A DNA stretch of 8,911 bases from an uncultured Eubacteriales bacterium (GCA_900547315.1 URGI01000072.1:1-8911); one strand, 5' to 3'. Shown: positions 1 to 5,958, counted from the stretch's first letter. Translations and numbers: made by a program. The notes: generated by a model not told the origin, from the sequence alone.

Positions 1-1
1 C

Positions 2-1144
2 TTATTGGCGTGCGTATTTCTGGCGGCGCTGCTGCTGAGCGGCTGCGGAAAGGCAGAGCCAAAAGTTGCGTCCATGAGAAACTGCGGCTTTCAGTATAAT
101 GAGGAAACCGGCGATTACAGTGTTTTCTTTGGCCTCTATGACGAAAAAAATAAGCCGGTATCGGCTGAGGTCGATGCCGGCATCAAAATAGTCAACGCTG
201 ACGGCGTGAAGGTCTATTCCGCGATAAAAACGCTCGCGGCCGATGATTTCGGCGATTATACGAGTGAGGCTGAGGGAAATAGATATCTTGCCAATATAAG
301 AATTCCGGTGGATAAGATCGCTGCCGCAAAATCTGCTGACGGCGAACTTCAGCTTACCGTGTATATGGGCAGCGAAGTGTATGAAGCAGGCTGCGAGATT
401 TACGGCATTCTTCCGCTTAAGGAAAGCCAAATCGCAACCATGAAGGGCTGGATATTCCAGAAAAATCTTGGTACGAATGATTACAGCCTGCTTTTTGGCC
501 TGCTTGACGAGGACGGCGACCCTGCGGATGCGGAGCTTGACATAGATATCCGCATCGTGAACGACAAGAACGAGGAGGTCTATGCCGCGGAAAGAGCGGT
601 TTCGCTTGATGACTTCGGCTACTATACAAGCGAGCTGGCGGGTGAGAGGTATCTTGCAGAGATCAGGATCCCGGCAAAGGACATAGCGGAGGGCAAGGCT
701 TCATCGGGAACCGTGTATTTTACCGTTTATAAGGACGGCATAATGTGGTTTAAGGAATCAGATTGTCCGGCGTTGTATTGCCTGCCTACGCAGGATATTC
801 AGATAAAATTTGATGAATTTCCGCTGAATCTGAACGTTATGGACTACAGGGGCGGCGTTGCCTCCGTGATACAGATACAGGGCGCGGAGTATGAGTTCGA
901 TAAAAACGACTTGCTGCCGGCTCTGAGTATAACGATTTTCGGAGAGAAGCTGAGCGGCAGCGGCGGAATATACGACAGCTTCAATTATAAACTGCTCGAC
1001 AGCGAAGGCTATGTCGTCCAGACGGGAGAGATTTTTCTGGATTACCTGAACGCCGGCGACAGGTTCAGGGATGATTCGGTTTTTATTTACGACATCACGC
1101 CGGGAGAGACGTACACGTTTCAGATATACGAGTATAATGGGTAA
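2..1144 (+). CDS. Putative lipoprotein with two tandem repeats, 5' partial
   Basis: The reading frame is open from the window edge, so the true start and the charged N-terminus of the signal peptide lie upstream. What remains begins with a hydrophobic stretch ending in a lipobox (LLSGC), so the protein is probably lipid-anchored on the outer face of the membrane. Counting from the TTG at base 5, the lipidated Cys is residue 14. Two homologous blocks follow with a 122-residue period, starting near residues 24 and 146. Both carry a DYS..FGL.DE motif, a D/E-rich strand ending in IVN, and a DDFG.YTSE...G.RYLA.IRIP motif. Residues of about 260-379 form a third, different beta-rich domain. The blocks look like extracellular beta-sandwich modules, but I do not recognise the family. 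No enzymatic motif is visible. It is followed by a hairpin terminator and converges with the galactokinase gene. Function unknown. Confidence 0.8.
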   Translation, partial: LLACVFLAALLLSGCGKAEPKVASMRNCGFQYNEETGDYSVFFGLYDEKNKPVSAEVDAGIKIVNADGVKVYSAIKTLAADDFGDYTSEAEGNRYLANIRIPVDKIAAAKSADGELQLTVYMGSEVYEAGCEIYGILPLKESQIATMKGWIFQKNLGTNDYSLLFGLLDEDGDPADAELDIDIRIVNDKNEEVYAAERAVSLDDFGYYTSELAGERYLAEIRIPAKDIAEGKASSGTVYFTVYKDGIMWFKESDCPALYCLPTQDIQIKFDEFPLNLNVMDYRGGVASVIQIQGAEYEFDKNDLLPALSITIFGEKLSGSGGIYDSFNYKLLDSEGYVVQTGEIFLDYLNAGDRFRDDSVFIYDITPGETYTFQIYEYNG

Positions 1145-1170
1145 ATAAAGCTTCAAAAGGGTAAGATAAA

Positions 1171-1205
1171 CCTCCGCAGATGTTCATGCATCTGCGGAGG
1201 TTTTG
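1171..1205 (+). terminator. Intrinsic terminator shared by converging genes
   Basis: A perfect 12-bp stem (CCTCCGCAGATG, 1171-1182, with CATCTGCGGAGG, 1189-1200) with a 6-nt loop is followed by TTTT on the plus strand. It lies 26 bases after the lipoprotein stop. On the minus strand the hairpin follows the galactokinase stop and is trailed by TTTATCTT, so it could serve both converging transcripts, although the U-tract is short on each side. Confidence 0.85.
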
Positions 1206-1240
1206 CAATTAAACATATATGCTTGCGCGACGCCGGGACA

Positions 1241-2320
1241 TTATACCAAGCGTATCTCGCGGCAGCTTCCACCGCCGAAGGCTTTTTCCATATCCTCTTT
1301 GTAAGTGGGGAAGTAGTCGGTCGGCATTAGCGCCTGCACGCAGCCGGCGAAGCCGCCGCCGTGTACGCGCCATGCGCCCTTGCCCTCGAGCAGCTTGCGG
1401 CTGCGGTCAAGCCCTTGAGCAAGCTTCGTGTCTCCGGTCGCGCTGGTGATGATATTGTTCAGCAGCTCCTCCGAGGAGCGGCCGGACTCGTTCATCAGGC
1501 GCATATAGGTCGCGCCGTCGCCGCGCTTGAGCGCGTCGCGCATAAGCGGGACTCTCTCATTCTCATTGAAGAAATGCATCGCGCGGCGCACCGGACGGTT
1601 TGCGGGATCCCAGCCCTTGCGGCGAAACTCCTCCGGATCGACATCGCCGAGGACGCCCTTGTCGAAGAGGTTCGCGATGTACACCATGTCGGCGGGGATG
1701 CGCGCGTATGAAGTGTCAAGTCCGGCGTGGCTGCCGCCGGTATCGGTAAGGCAGAGGGTGAGCCCCATGGAATGGAAATCGGCCTGTACCGGCTCGATCT
1801 CGTTCGTGTGGAAATCGACATAGACTGTGTGCCCAAGAGAGCAGGTCAGCTGATCCATAAGGCCGCAGGGCTTGCCGAAATATTGGTTCTCGGACTGCTG
1901 CGCTGCGCGGGCGATGACAACAGGATCGACCTTGCCGTCGTTGAACAGCTCGCTCAGGATCTTGCCAATGAGCACGGTGTATGCCGCGGACGAACTCAGA
2001 CCAGAACCCGCGGGCAGCGTCGTTCTGATCTCGGCGTTGAAGCCGCCGCAGTCCAGACCAAGTTCGCGGAAGGCCGCGATCATGCCGCGGACGAGGGATT
2101 TCGGCGTACCGAATTCACCGGTGCGCACGGCGGTGTGGTTCAGCCTGACCGTAAAATCGCTGTAACCTTCGGAGTGGATGTGGATGGCGTTTTCGCCGTT
2201 CTTCTCAAAATCGGCGTACAGGCCGAGGTCAACGGCGGAGGCCAGGATCCTGCCCTGCTGGTGATCCGTGTGGTTGCCGGCAAGCTCCGTCCGGCCGGGA
2301 ACGAACAATTTCTTTTCCAT
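1241..2320 (-). CDS. galK: Galactokinase-family GHMP sugar kinase
   Basis: The protein is a GHMP-superfamily kinase that resembles galactokinase, which phosphorylates galactose to galactose 1-phosphate with ATP in the cytoplasm (Leloir pathway). Visible motifs, numbered from the preferred start, are the sugar-binding signature PGRTELAGNHTDH (8-20), the ATP-binding loop LPAGSGLSSSAA (102-113), CGLMDQ containing the likely catalytic Asp (about 156), and the C-terminal VHGGGFAG (319-326). The start at 2320 gives 359 residues. It has GGAAGG 10 nt upstream, whereas the ATG at 2338 and TTG at 2341 have no site, and an in-frame TAG closes the frame just before them. The N-terminus is shorter than in typical galactokinases (usually about 380-430 residues). 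The signature has Asn where the classical GEHTD motif has Glu, a sugar-contacting position, so the substrate may differ. No galT or galE is adjacent. Its promoter and putative operators lie in the divergent intergenic region. Confidence 0.85.
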   Translation of the reverse strand: MEKKLFVPGRTELAGNHTDHQQGRILASAVDLGLYADFEKNGENAIHIHSEGYSDFTVRLNHTAVRTGEFGTPKSLVRGMIAAFRELGLDCGGFNAEIRTTLPAGSGLSSSAAYTVLIGKILSELFNDGKVDPVVIARAAQQSENQYFGKPCGLMDQLTCSLGHTVYVDFHTNEIEPVQADFHSMGLTLCLTDTGGSHAGLDTSYARIPADMVYIANLFDKGVLGDVDPEEFRRKGWDPANRPVRRAMHFFNENERVPLMRDALKRGDGATYMRLMNESGRSSEELLNNIITSATGDTKLAQGLDRSRKLLEGKGAWRVHGGGFAGCVQALMPTDYFPTYKEDMEKAFGGGSCREIRLV

Positions 2321-2360
2321 ATATCTGTTACCTTCCATCAAAAAGGACTAATCTTCTACT

Positions 2361-2374
2361 TATATCAAGATATA
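2361..2374. promoter_or_regulatory. Palindrome over the galactokinase -10 (putative operator)
   Basis: TATATC-AA-GATATA is a perfect inverted repeat with 6-bp arms. It overlaps the predicted -10 of the minus-strand galactokinase promoter, a place where a bound repressor would block transcription. An AT-rich palindrome of this size can occur by chance. Confidence 0.35.
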
Positions 2375-2395
2375 CTAATTTACCAGTAAAGTCAA
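2367..2395 (-). promoter_or_regulatory. Galactokinase promoter
   Basis: On the minus strand TTGACT (2395-2390) is followed after 17 bases by TATCTT (2372-2367). The -35 matches consensus at 5 of 6 positions and the -10 at 4 of 6. It lies about 45-75 bases upstream of the chosen start. The spacer contains TTTAC-TG-GTAAA. Confidence 0.6.
2379..2390. promoter_or_regulatory. Inverted repeat in galactokinase promoter spacer
   Basis: TTTAC-CA-GTAAA (5-bp arms, 2-nt centre) sits between the predicted -35 and -10 of the galactokinase promoter. Its position fits an operator, but the regulator is not encoded in the window. Confidence 0.35.
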
Positions 2396-2398
2396 CCA

Positions 2399-2412
2399 TA
2401 AAAGCGCTTTTC
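2399..2412. promoter_or_regulatory. cre-like / LacI-family operator candidate
   Basis: The perfect 12-bp palindrome AAAAGCGCTTTT (2400-2411) sits inside TAAAAGCGCTTTTC, which agrees with an ideal CcpA site (TGAAAGCGCTTTCA) at 11 of 14 positions but lacks its outer G and CA. It is just upstream of the galactokinase -35, between the two divergent promoters. The left arm belongs to CCATAAAAG (2396-2404), repeated exactly at 2415-2423. Carbon-source control is an inference; a different LacI/GalR regulator is equally possible. Confidence 0.45.
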
Positions 2413-2479
2413 AGCCATAAAAGTCCAGCAACATATACAAAAGATGGATGAGCTGACCAGCGCCTCGAGCGGAACGGAG

Positions 2480-2508
2480 TTGAAAAAGCCGAGGCTTCGG
2501 GGTATACT
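2480..2508 (+). promoter_or_regulatory. Promoter of the 233-residue gene
   Basis: TTGAAA (2480-2485) and TATACT (2503-2508) are separated by exactly 17 bases and lie about 32 bases before the start codon. The spacer contains the small inverted repeat AAGCC-GA-GGCTT (2486-2497). A perfect TATAAT occurs at 2514-2519 but has no -35 at proper distance. Confidence 0.65.
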
Positions 2509-2539
2509 GAATCTATAATGAAAGACAGGGCGGATCGGC

Positions 2540-3241
2540 ATGAGGAACGTTTTTTCACCATCGGCGCTCGGCTTGGCGCACGAATACATATCTACGGAGC
2601 AGAACGGCCTGCACAGCTACGGCGGTAGCCAGAGCGCGCATCCGGACGCGACGATGCGCGCCTGCGGCTGCGGCGTGATCGCGGGGCTGGATGTGATACT
2701 GTACCTCAGCCGCCATTCGGGCGGCACCTGCCCGTTTGCGGCGGGGGAGGACGGGCAGAGCGTCCCGCTGAGCGTGTATAACTCCTTCGCGTCGCGGCTG
2801 CGTCGGGGCTTTCTGCCGCTCATTCCCGGGCGGGGCATAAACGGGCTCATGCTCACGGGCGGGCTGGAGCTGTTTTTCCTGCGCTGGCGTATGCCGTATT
2901 CGATACATTGGGGCGCGCGGAGCGGGAGCCTGTTTGAAAATATTGAGCTTATGCTGATGCGCGACATTCCGGTGATCCTGGCCGTTGGGCCGAATTTCCC
3001 GCTGTTCTGGCAGAAGAACAACCTGCCGTTCTACCGCCGTGAGTCGGACGGAACGCTCGTCAAAAGCTGCACCGCCCGCGCACACTACGTGGTCGTCACG
3101 GGGATGGACGAGGAGTGGCTGCGCATATCGTCATGGGGCAGGGAGTACTATATAAACCGCGGGGAATACATGGCCTACGGCAGGAAGCACAGCCTCCCCA
3201 TACTCAACAGCATCGCAGTCATAAGACCCAAAGTGCGCTGA
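2540..3241 (+). CDS. Papain/C39-like cysteine peptidase-fold protein, hypothetical
   Basis: This 233-residue protein has no signal peptide or clear membrane segment, so it is probably cytoplasmic. I do not recognise a named family. It shows two marks of the papain/C39-like fold: MRACGCGVIAGLDVILYL (39-56), where Cys44 before a small-residue helix resembles a nucleophile, and ARAHYVVVTGMD (179-190), where His182 starts a beta strand as in C39-type peptidases. The third motif reads RISSWGREYYI (195-205), resembling the NSWG or DPWG motif of these families but with Ser in place of Asn/Asp. It may therefore be an atypical peptidase, a transferase of the same fold, or inactive. The start is an ATG with only a weak GGGCGG site upstream, supported by a promoter about 32 bases away. 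It is monocistronic: divergent from galactokinase and followed by a strong terminator. No substrate can be inferred from neighbours. Confidence 0.75.
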   Translation: MRNVFSPSALGLAHEYISTEQNGLHSYGGSQSAHPDATMRACGCGVIAGLDVILYLSRHSGGTCPFAAGEDGQSVPLSVYNSFASRLRRGFLPLIPGRGINGLMLTGGLELFFLRWRMPYSIHWGARSGSLFENIELMLMRDIPVILAVGPNFPLFWQKNNLPFYRRESDGTLVKSCTARAHYVVVTGMDEEWLRISSWGREYYINRGEYMAYGRKHSLPILNSIAVIRPKVR

Positions 3242-3254
3242 TACTGCTATAAAG

Positions 3255-3286
3255 ATCACGGCGGAAAATTTTGCCGTGATTTTTTG
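3255..3286 (+). terminator. Intrinsic terminator after the 233-residue gene
   Basis: An 8-bp stem ATCACGGC (3255-3262) with GCCGTGAT (3273-3280) closes a loop containing AAAATTTT and is followed by a T run. It begins 14 bases after the stop codon and isolates this gene from the cysK operon. Confidence 0.9.
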
Positions 3287-3295
3287 ATTTCAGAC

Positions 3296-3324
3296 TTGAC
3301 AAAACAGGCATCCAGTGCTTTAAT
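3296..3324 (+). promoter_or_regulatory. cysK operon promoter
   Basis: A perfect TTGACA (3296-3301) is followed after 17 bases by TTTAAT (3319-3324), preceded by TGC at 3316-3318 as in an extended -10. Transcription should start near 3331, giving a leader of about 140 nt before cysK. This leader carries the short Cys-containing ORF. Confidence 0.8.
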
Positions 3325-3327
3325 ACA

Positions 3328-3353
3328 ACTTACCTACCAAGTAAGTAGTACTT
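3328..3353. promoter_or_regulatory. Putative operator at the cysK start site
   Basis: ACTTAC-N7-GTAAGT (3328-3333 and 3341-3346) overlaps a second odd palindrome, AAGTA-G-TACTT (3343-3353). Both cover the predicted transcription start, a typical repressor position. The Rrf2-family regulator encoded third in the operon is the natural candidate to bind here, but I cannot match the site to a defined IscR or CymR consensus. Confidence 0.45.
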
Positions 3354-3371
3354 ATGTAGGAGGCTTTTGAT

Positions 3372-3425
3372 ATGAGAATATATGACGCATATTTCCGATG
3401 TTGCAGGAAGCTGCATTTTAACTGA
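3372..3425 (+). CDS. Short Cys-Cys leader peptide upstream of cysK
   Basis: A 17-codon ORF encodes MRIYDAYFRCCRKLHFN and ends in TGA. It has a full TAGGAGG ribosome binding site (3357-3363) 8 nt before its ATG, better than that of most genes in the window, so it is very likely translated. Residues 10 and 11 are adjacent cysteines (TGT TGC at 3399-3404). It lies entirely in the leader of a cysteine synthase gene, the classical setting for a regulatory leader peptide in which ribosomes slow at codons for the pathway's product. The codons TGC-CTG also form a small hairpin, TGCAG-GAAG-CTGCA (3402-3415), followed by TTTT. The peptide itself probably has no function. The cysteine-sensing role is inferred. 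Confidence 0.7.
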   Translation: MRIYDAYFRCCRKLHFN

Positions 3426-3468
3426 CCGAAAACTGTAAAAATATAAATTATAAAATAAAAGGAGATAT
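3389..3468 (+). promoter_or_regulatory. Putative translational attenuator masking the cysK RBS
   Basis: ATATTTCC (3389-3396), inside the leader ORF just before its two Cys codons, can pair with GGAGATAT (3461-3468), the cysK ribosome binding site, over 8 bp including one G-U. A ribosome stalled at the Cys codons would cover ATATTTCC and leave the cysK site free; one that finishes the leader would let the pairing form. A competing local hairpin ATATG-ACG-CATAT (3380-3392) also exists. The pairing is seen by inspection only and could be coincidental in this AT-rich leader. Confidence 0.4.
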
Positions 3469-3472
3469 CGTT

Positions 3473-4405
3473 ATGTCCGCTATTTATACATCCGCTGACC
3501 AGCTTATAGGCAAAACTCCGCTTCTGGAGCTGACCCATATCGAGAAGAAGCTCGGCCTCAAGGCCAAGGTGCTTGCAAAGCTTGAGTACCTGAACCCCGC
3601 AGGCTCCGTCAAGGATCGCGTCGCGAAGACCATGATAGACGACGCCGAGGAGAAAGGACTTCTGAAGGAAGGATCCGTCATCATCGAGCCGACCTCCGGC
3701 AACACCGGCATCGGCCTCGCCTCCGTCGCAGCTGCGCGCGGATACAGAATAATCATCGTCATGCCCGACACCATGTCGGTCGAACGCCGTCAGCTGATGA
3801 AGGCTTTCGGCGCGGAGCTGGTGCTCACCGAGGGCGCAAAGGGCATGAAGGGCGCAATAGCCAAGGCCGACGAGCTGGCAAAGGAGATCCCGAACAGCTT
3901 CGTGCCCGGCCAGTTCGTCAATCCTGCGAACCCCAAGGCGCACTATCTGACCACCGGCCCTGAGATCGTCGCCGATACCGACGGCGCGGTTGATTACTTC
4001 GTGGCCGGCGTCGGCACCGGCGGCACGATCACCGGCGTCGGCAAGTACCTCAAGGAGAAAGTGCCCGGCGTGAAGGTCGTCGCGGTGGAGCCTGCGACTT
4101 CCGCGGTGCTGTCCACCGGCGTCGCCGGAGCGCACAAGATACAGGGCATCGGCGCGGGCTTCGTGCCGGACGTGCTGGATACCAAGGTGTATGACGAGAT
4201 AATCCCCGTCGCCAACGAGGACGCGTTCGCGGTCGGCAAGCTCATCGGCAAGACCGAGGGCGTGCTGGTCGGCATATCCTCCGGCGCGGCTGTCTGGGCA
4301 GCGATAGAGCTTGCAAAGCGTTCGGAGAACGAGGGCAAGAACATAGTCGTCCTCCTGCCCGATACCGGCGACCGCTACCTCTCCACCCCGCTGTTCGCGG
4401 ACTGA
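3473..4405 (+). CDS. cysK: Cysteine synthase (O-acetylserine sulfhydrylase)
   Basis: A 310-residue PLP-dependent fold-type II enzyme that makes cysteine and acetate from O-acetylserine and sulfide in the cytoplasm. The PLP lysine is Lys47 in NPAGSVKDR (41-49). The substrate-binding loop is TSGNTG (74-79), the phosphate-binding loop GTGGT (181-185), and the Ser near the PLP ring nitrogen is in GISSGAA (267-273). PDTGDRYLST near the end is also typical of CysK, and the length matches the family. The ATG at 3473 has AGGAG (about 3460-3464) 8 nt upstream. The gene leads an operon with mnmA (5-nt gap) and an Rrf2 regulator. Codon choice is strongly biased towards C-ending codons and AAG, suggesting high expression. 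In Bacillus, CysK also acts as a partner of the Rrf2-type repressor CymR, so this linkage may be regulatory as well as metabolic. No serine acetyltransferase gene is in the window. Confidence 0.95.
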   Translation: MSAIYTSADQLIGKTPLLELTHIEKKLGLKAKVLAKLEYLNPAGSVKDRVAKTMIDDAEEKGLLKEGSVIIEPTSGNTGIGLASVAAARGYRIIIVMPDTMSVERRQLMKAFGAELVLTEGAKGMKGAIAKADELAKEIPNSFVPGQFVNPANPKAHYLTTGPEIVADTDGAVDYFVAGVGTGGTITGVGKYLKEKVPGVKVVAVEPATSAVLSTGVAGAHKIQGIGAGFVPDVLDTKVYDEIIPVANEDAFAVGKLIGKTEGVLVGISSGAAVWAAIELAKRSENEGKNIVVLLPDTGDRYLSTPLFAD

Positions 4406-4410
4406 TATAA

Positions 4411-5481
4411 ATGAGAATACTTGTTGCAATGAGCGGCGGCGTTGATTCCAGCGTCGCCGCCCTGCTCCTGAAAAGCGCCGGAAACGAGTGCATCGGCTGC
4501 ACGATGAAGCTGTACTCAAACGAGGACGCGGGCATATCCAAGGGGCACACCTGCTGCTCGCTCGACGATGTCGAGGACGCGCGCAGCGTGGCGTACCGGC
4601 TCGGCATGCCGTACTACGTCTTTAATTTTCCGGACGATTTTCGGGAAAAAGTCATCGACCGCTTTGCCGCGCAATACTGCATGGGCATGACCCCGAACCC
4701 CTGCATCGACTGCAACCGCTGCATGAAGTTTGCAAAGCTCTTTGACCGCGCGGACATCCTCCGGTGCAGCCATATAGCGACCGGACACTATGCCCGCATC
4801 GAGCGCAGCGGCGAGAAATATCTGCTGAAAAAGGCGCTCGACCCGTCGAAGGATCAGAGCTATGTGCTGTACGCGATGACGCAGGCGCAGCTTGCGAGGA
4901 CGCTGTTTCCGCTGGACGAGCTGAACAAGAGAGAGACGCGCCAACTTGCGGAGCGCGGCGGATTCATCAACGCGCAGAAGCCAGACAGTCAGGACATCTG
5001 CTTCGCTCCGGACGGTGACTACGCGAAAATAATCGAGCTGCATACCGGAAAGAAGTCCGAGTCCGGCGACTTTGTGGACGCGGAGGGGCATGTCCTCGGC
5101 CGTCACGCCGGAGTGATACGCTATACGATAGGCCAGCATCGCGGGCTTGGTCTGTCGCTGCCGGAAAAGAGCTTTGTCACGGCGATAGATCCGGTGAAGA
5201 ACACCGTAACTCTCGGCGCAGAGTCGGAGCTGTACAGGCGCGATGCGCGGGCGGCGGAGTTCAACTGGATATCCGGCGAGACGCCGGACGCGCCGGTGCG
5301 CTGCCGCGTGAAGATACGCTACCGCCAGACGGAGCAGTGGGCGTGGGTCACGCCGCGAGGCGATTCCGAGGCAGAGATATTGTTTGACGAGCCGCAGCGC
5401 GCGATAACGCCGGGTCAGGCGGCGGTGCTGTACGACGGGGACACCGTCCTCGGCGGCGGGGTCATTCAGGTTAGGAGCTGA
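4411..5481 (+). CDS. mnmA: tRNA-specific 2-thiouridylase MnmA
   Basis: A 356-residue cytoplasmic enzyme that adenylates and thiolates U34 at position 2 in tRNAs for Lys, Glu and Gln, using sulfur that originates from cysteine. The ATP-pyrophosphatase loop SGGVDSS is at 8-14. The two catalytic cysteines are Cys98 in TPNPCIDCN and Cys197 in DSQDICF; SHIATGHYARI (120-130), DQSYVLY (148-154) and YTIGQHRGLG are family motifs. It carries extra cysteines, C98-x2-C101-x2-C104 and Cys48-Cys49, which are absent at the equivalent sites of the E. coli enzyme. The start lies 5 nt after the cysK stop without a clear ribosome binding site, so translation is probably coupled to cysK. Placement with cysK and an Rrf2 regulator fits a sulfur-supply operon; in Bacillus the related cluster is cymR-yrvO-mnmA. 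No cysteine desulfurase gene is present here and must lie elsewhere. Confidence 0.95.
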   Translation: MRILVAMSGGVDSSVAALLLKSAGNECIGCTMKLYSNEDAGISKGHTCCSLDDVEDARSVAYRLGMPYYVFNFPDDFREKVIDRFAAQYCMGMTPNPCIDCNRCMKFAKLFDRADILRCSHIATGHYARIERSGEKYLLKKALDPSKDQSYVLYAMTQAQLARTLFPLDELNKRETRQLAERGGFINAQKPDSQDICFAPDGDYAKIIELHTGKKSESGDFVDAEGHVLGRHAGVIRYTIGQHRGLGLSLPEKSFVTAIDPVKNTVTLGAESELYRRDARAAEFNWISGETPDAPVRCRVKIRYRQTEQWAWVTPRGDSEAEILFDEPQRAITPGQAAVLYDGDTVLGGGVIQVRS

Positions 5482-5485
5482 AACT

Positions 5486-5911
5486 ATGATATCAACACGC
5501 GGCAGATATTCGCTGCGCATTATGCTCGACCTTGCGGAGAGGCCTCAGGGCGGCTATACGCCGATGAAGGAGGTCGCCGCACGGCAGGAGATATCGCTGA
5601 AATATATAGAGAAGATAGTGCCGCTGCTGACAAAGGCCGGATTTATTGAGGGCGTCCACGGCAAGGGCGGCGGATACCGGCTGTGCCGCGCGCCGGAGAA
5701 TATCACGGCCGGAGAAGTGCTGCGCGCGACGGAAGGCGAGCTTGCGCCGGTGTCGTGCCTCGAATGCGGCGCGAAGCCGTGCAGCCGTGCTGCATACTGC
5801 AAAACATTGCCGATGTGGAAGGAATATTACCGGCTCACGAACGAGTATTTTGACAACATAAGCCTCGCGGATCTGCTCGGAAACGAAGCGCCTGGGGACT
5901 ATGTGATCTGA
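5486..5911 (+). CDS. Rrf2-family transcriptional regulator, IscR/CymR-like
   Basis: A 141-residue DNA-binding protein of the Rrf2 family. MISTRGRYSLRIMLDLA (1-17) and the winged-helix region through SLKYIEKIVPLL (37-48) and GKGGGYRL (59-66) are characteristic. The effector region holds four cysteines, C91, C94, C99 and C105, followed by LPMW. The C-x7-C-x5-C spacing resembles the cluster-binding cysteines of IscR and suggests an Fe-S cluster, whereas Bacillus CymR lacks this set. The ATG at 5486 is preceded by AGGAG, which overlaps the end of mnmA; the gap is 4 nt. Being last in the cysK-mnmA operon suggests autoregulation through the inverted repeat at 3328-3353. It could be an Fe-S sensor (IscR-like) or a cysteine-status sensor working with CysK (CymR-like); the sequence favours the first, the context the second. 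Confidence 0.9.
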   Translation: MISTRGRYSLRIMLDLAERPQGGYTPMKEVAARQEISLKYIEKIVPLLTKAGFIEGVHGKGGGYRLCRAPENITAGEVLRATEGELAPVSCLECGAKPCSRAAYCKTLPMWKEYYRLTNEYFDNISLADLLGNEAPGDYVI

Positions 5912-5958
5912 ACGGGCGCGTAAGCCTTGGATTTACAATATTTTTTTCAAAATTTTTA

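Noticed and set aside
2321..2341. Longer galactokinase start at TTG 2341 or ATG 2338
   Set aside because: No ribosome binding site precedes them, while ATG 2320 has GGAAGG upstream; the difference is only 6-7 residues and cannot be excluded.
3402..3419. TGCAG-GAAG-CTGCA hairpin plus TTTT as a transcription attenuator in the Cys leader
   Set aside because: The stem is only 5 bp and the T run only 4, too weak to claim termination; kept as a note under the leader peptide.
3331..3472. T-box or SAM riboswitch in the cysK leader
   Set aside because: The leader is only about 140 nt, has no T-box consensus or specifier-type structure and no terminator of adequate strength; a SAM aptamer core is not visible.
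3320..5520. Long minus-strand open frames opposite cysK and mnmA
   Set aside because: Same cause; compositionally odd translations rich in Arg, Ala, His and Leu, and no ribosome binding site or promoter in support.
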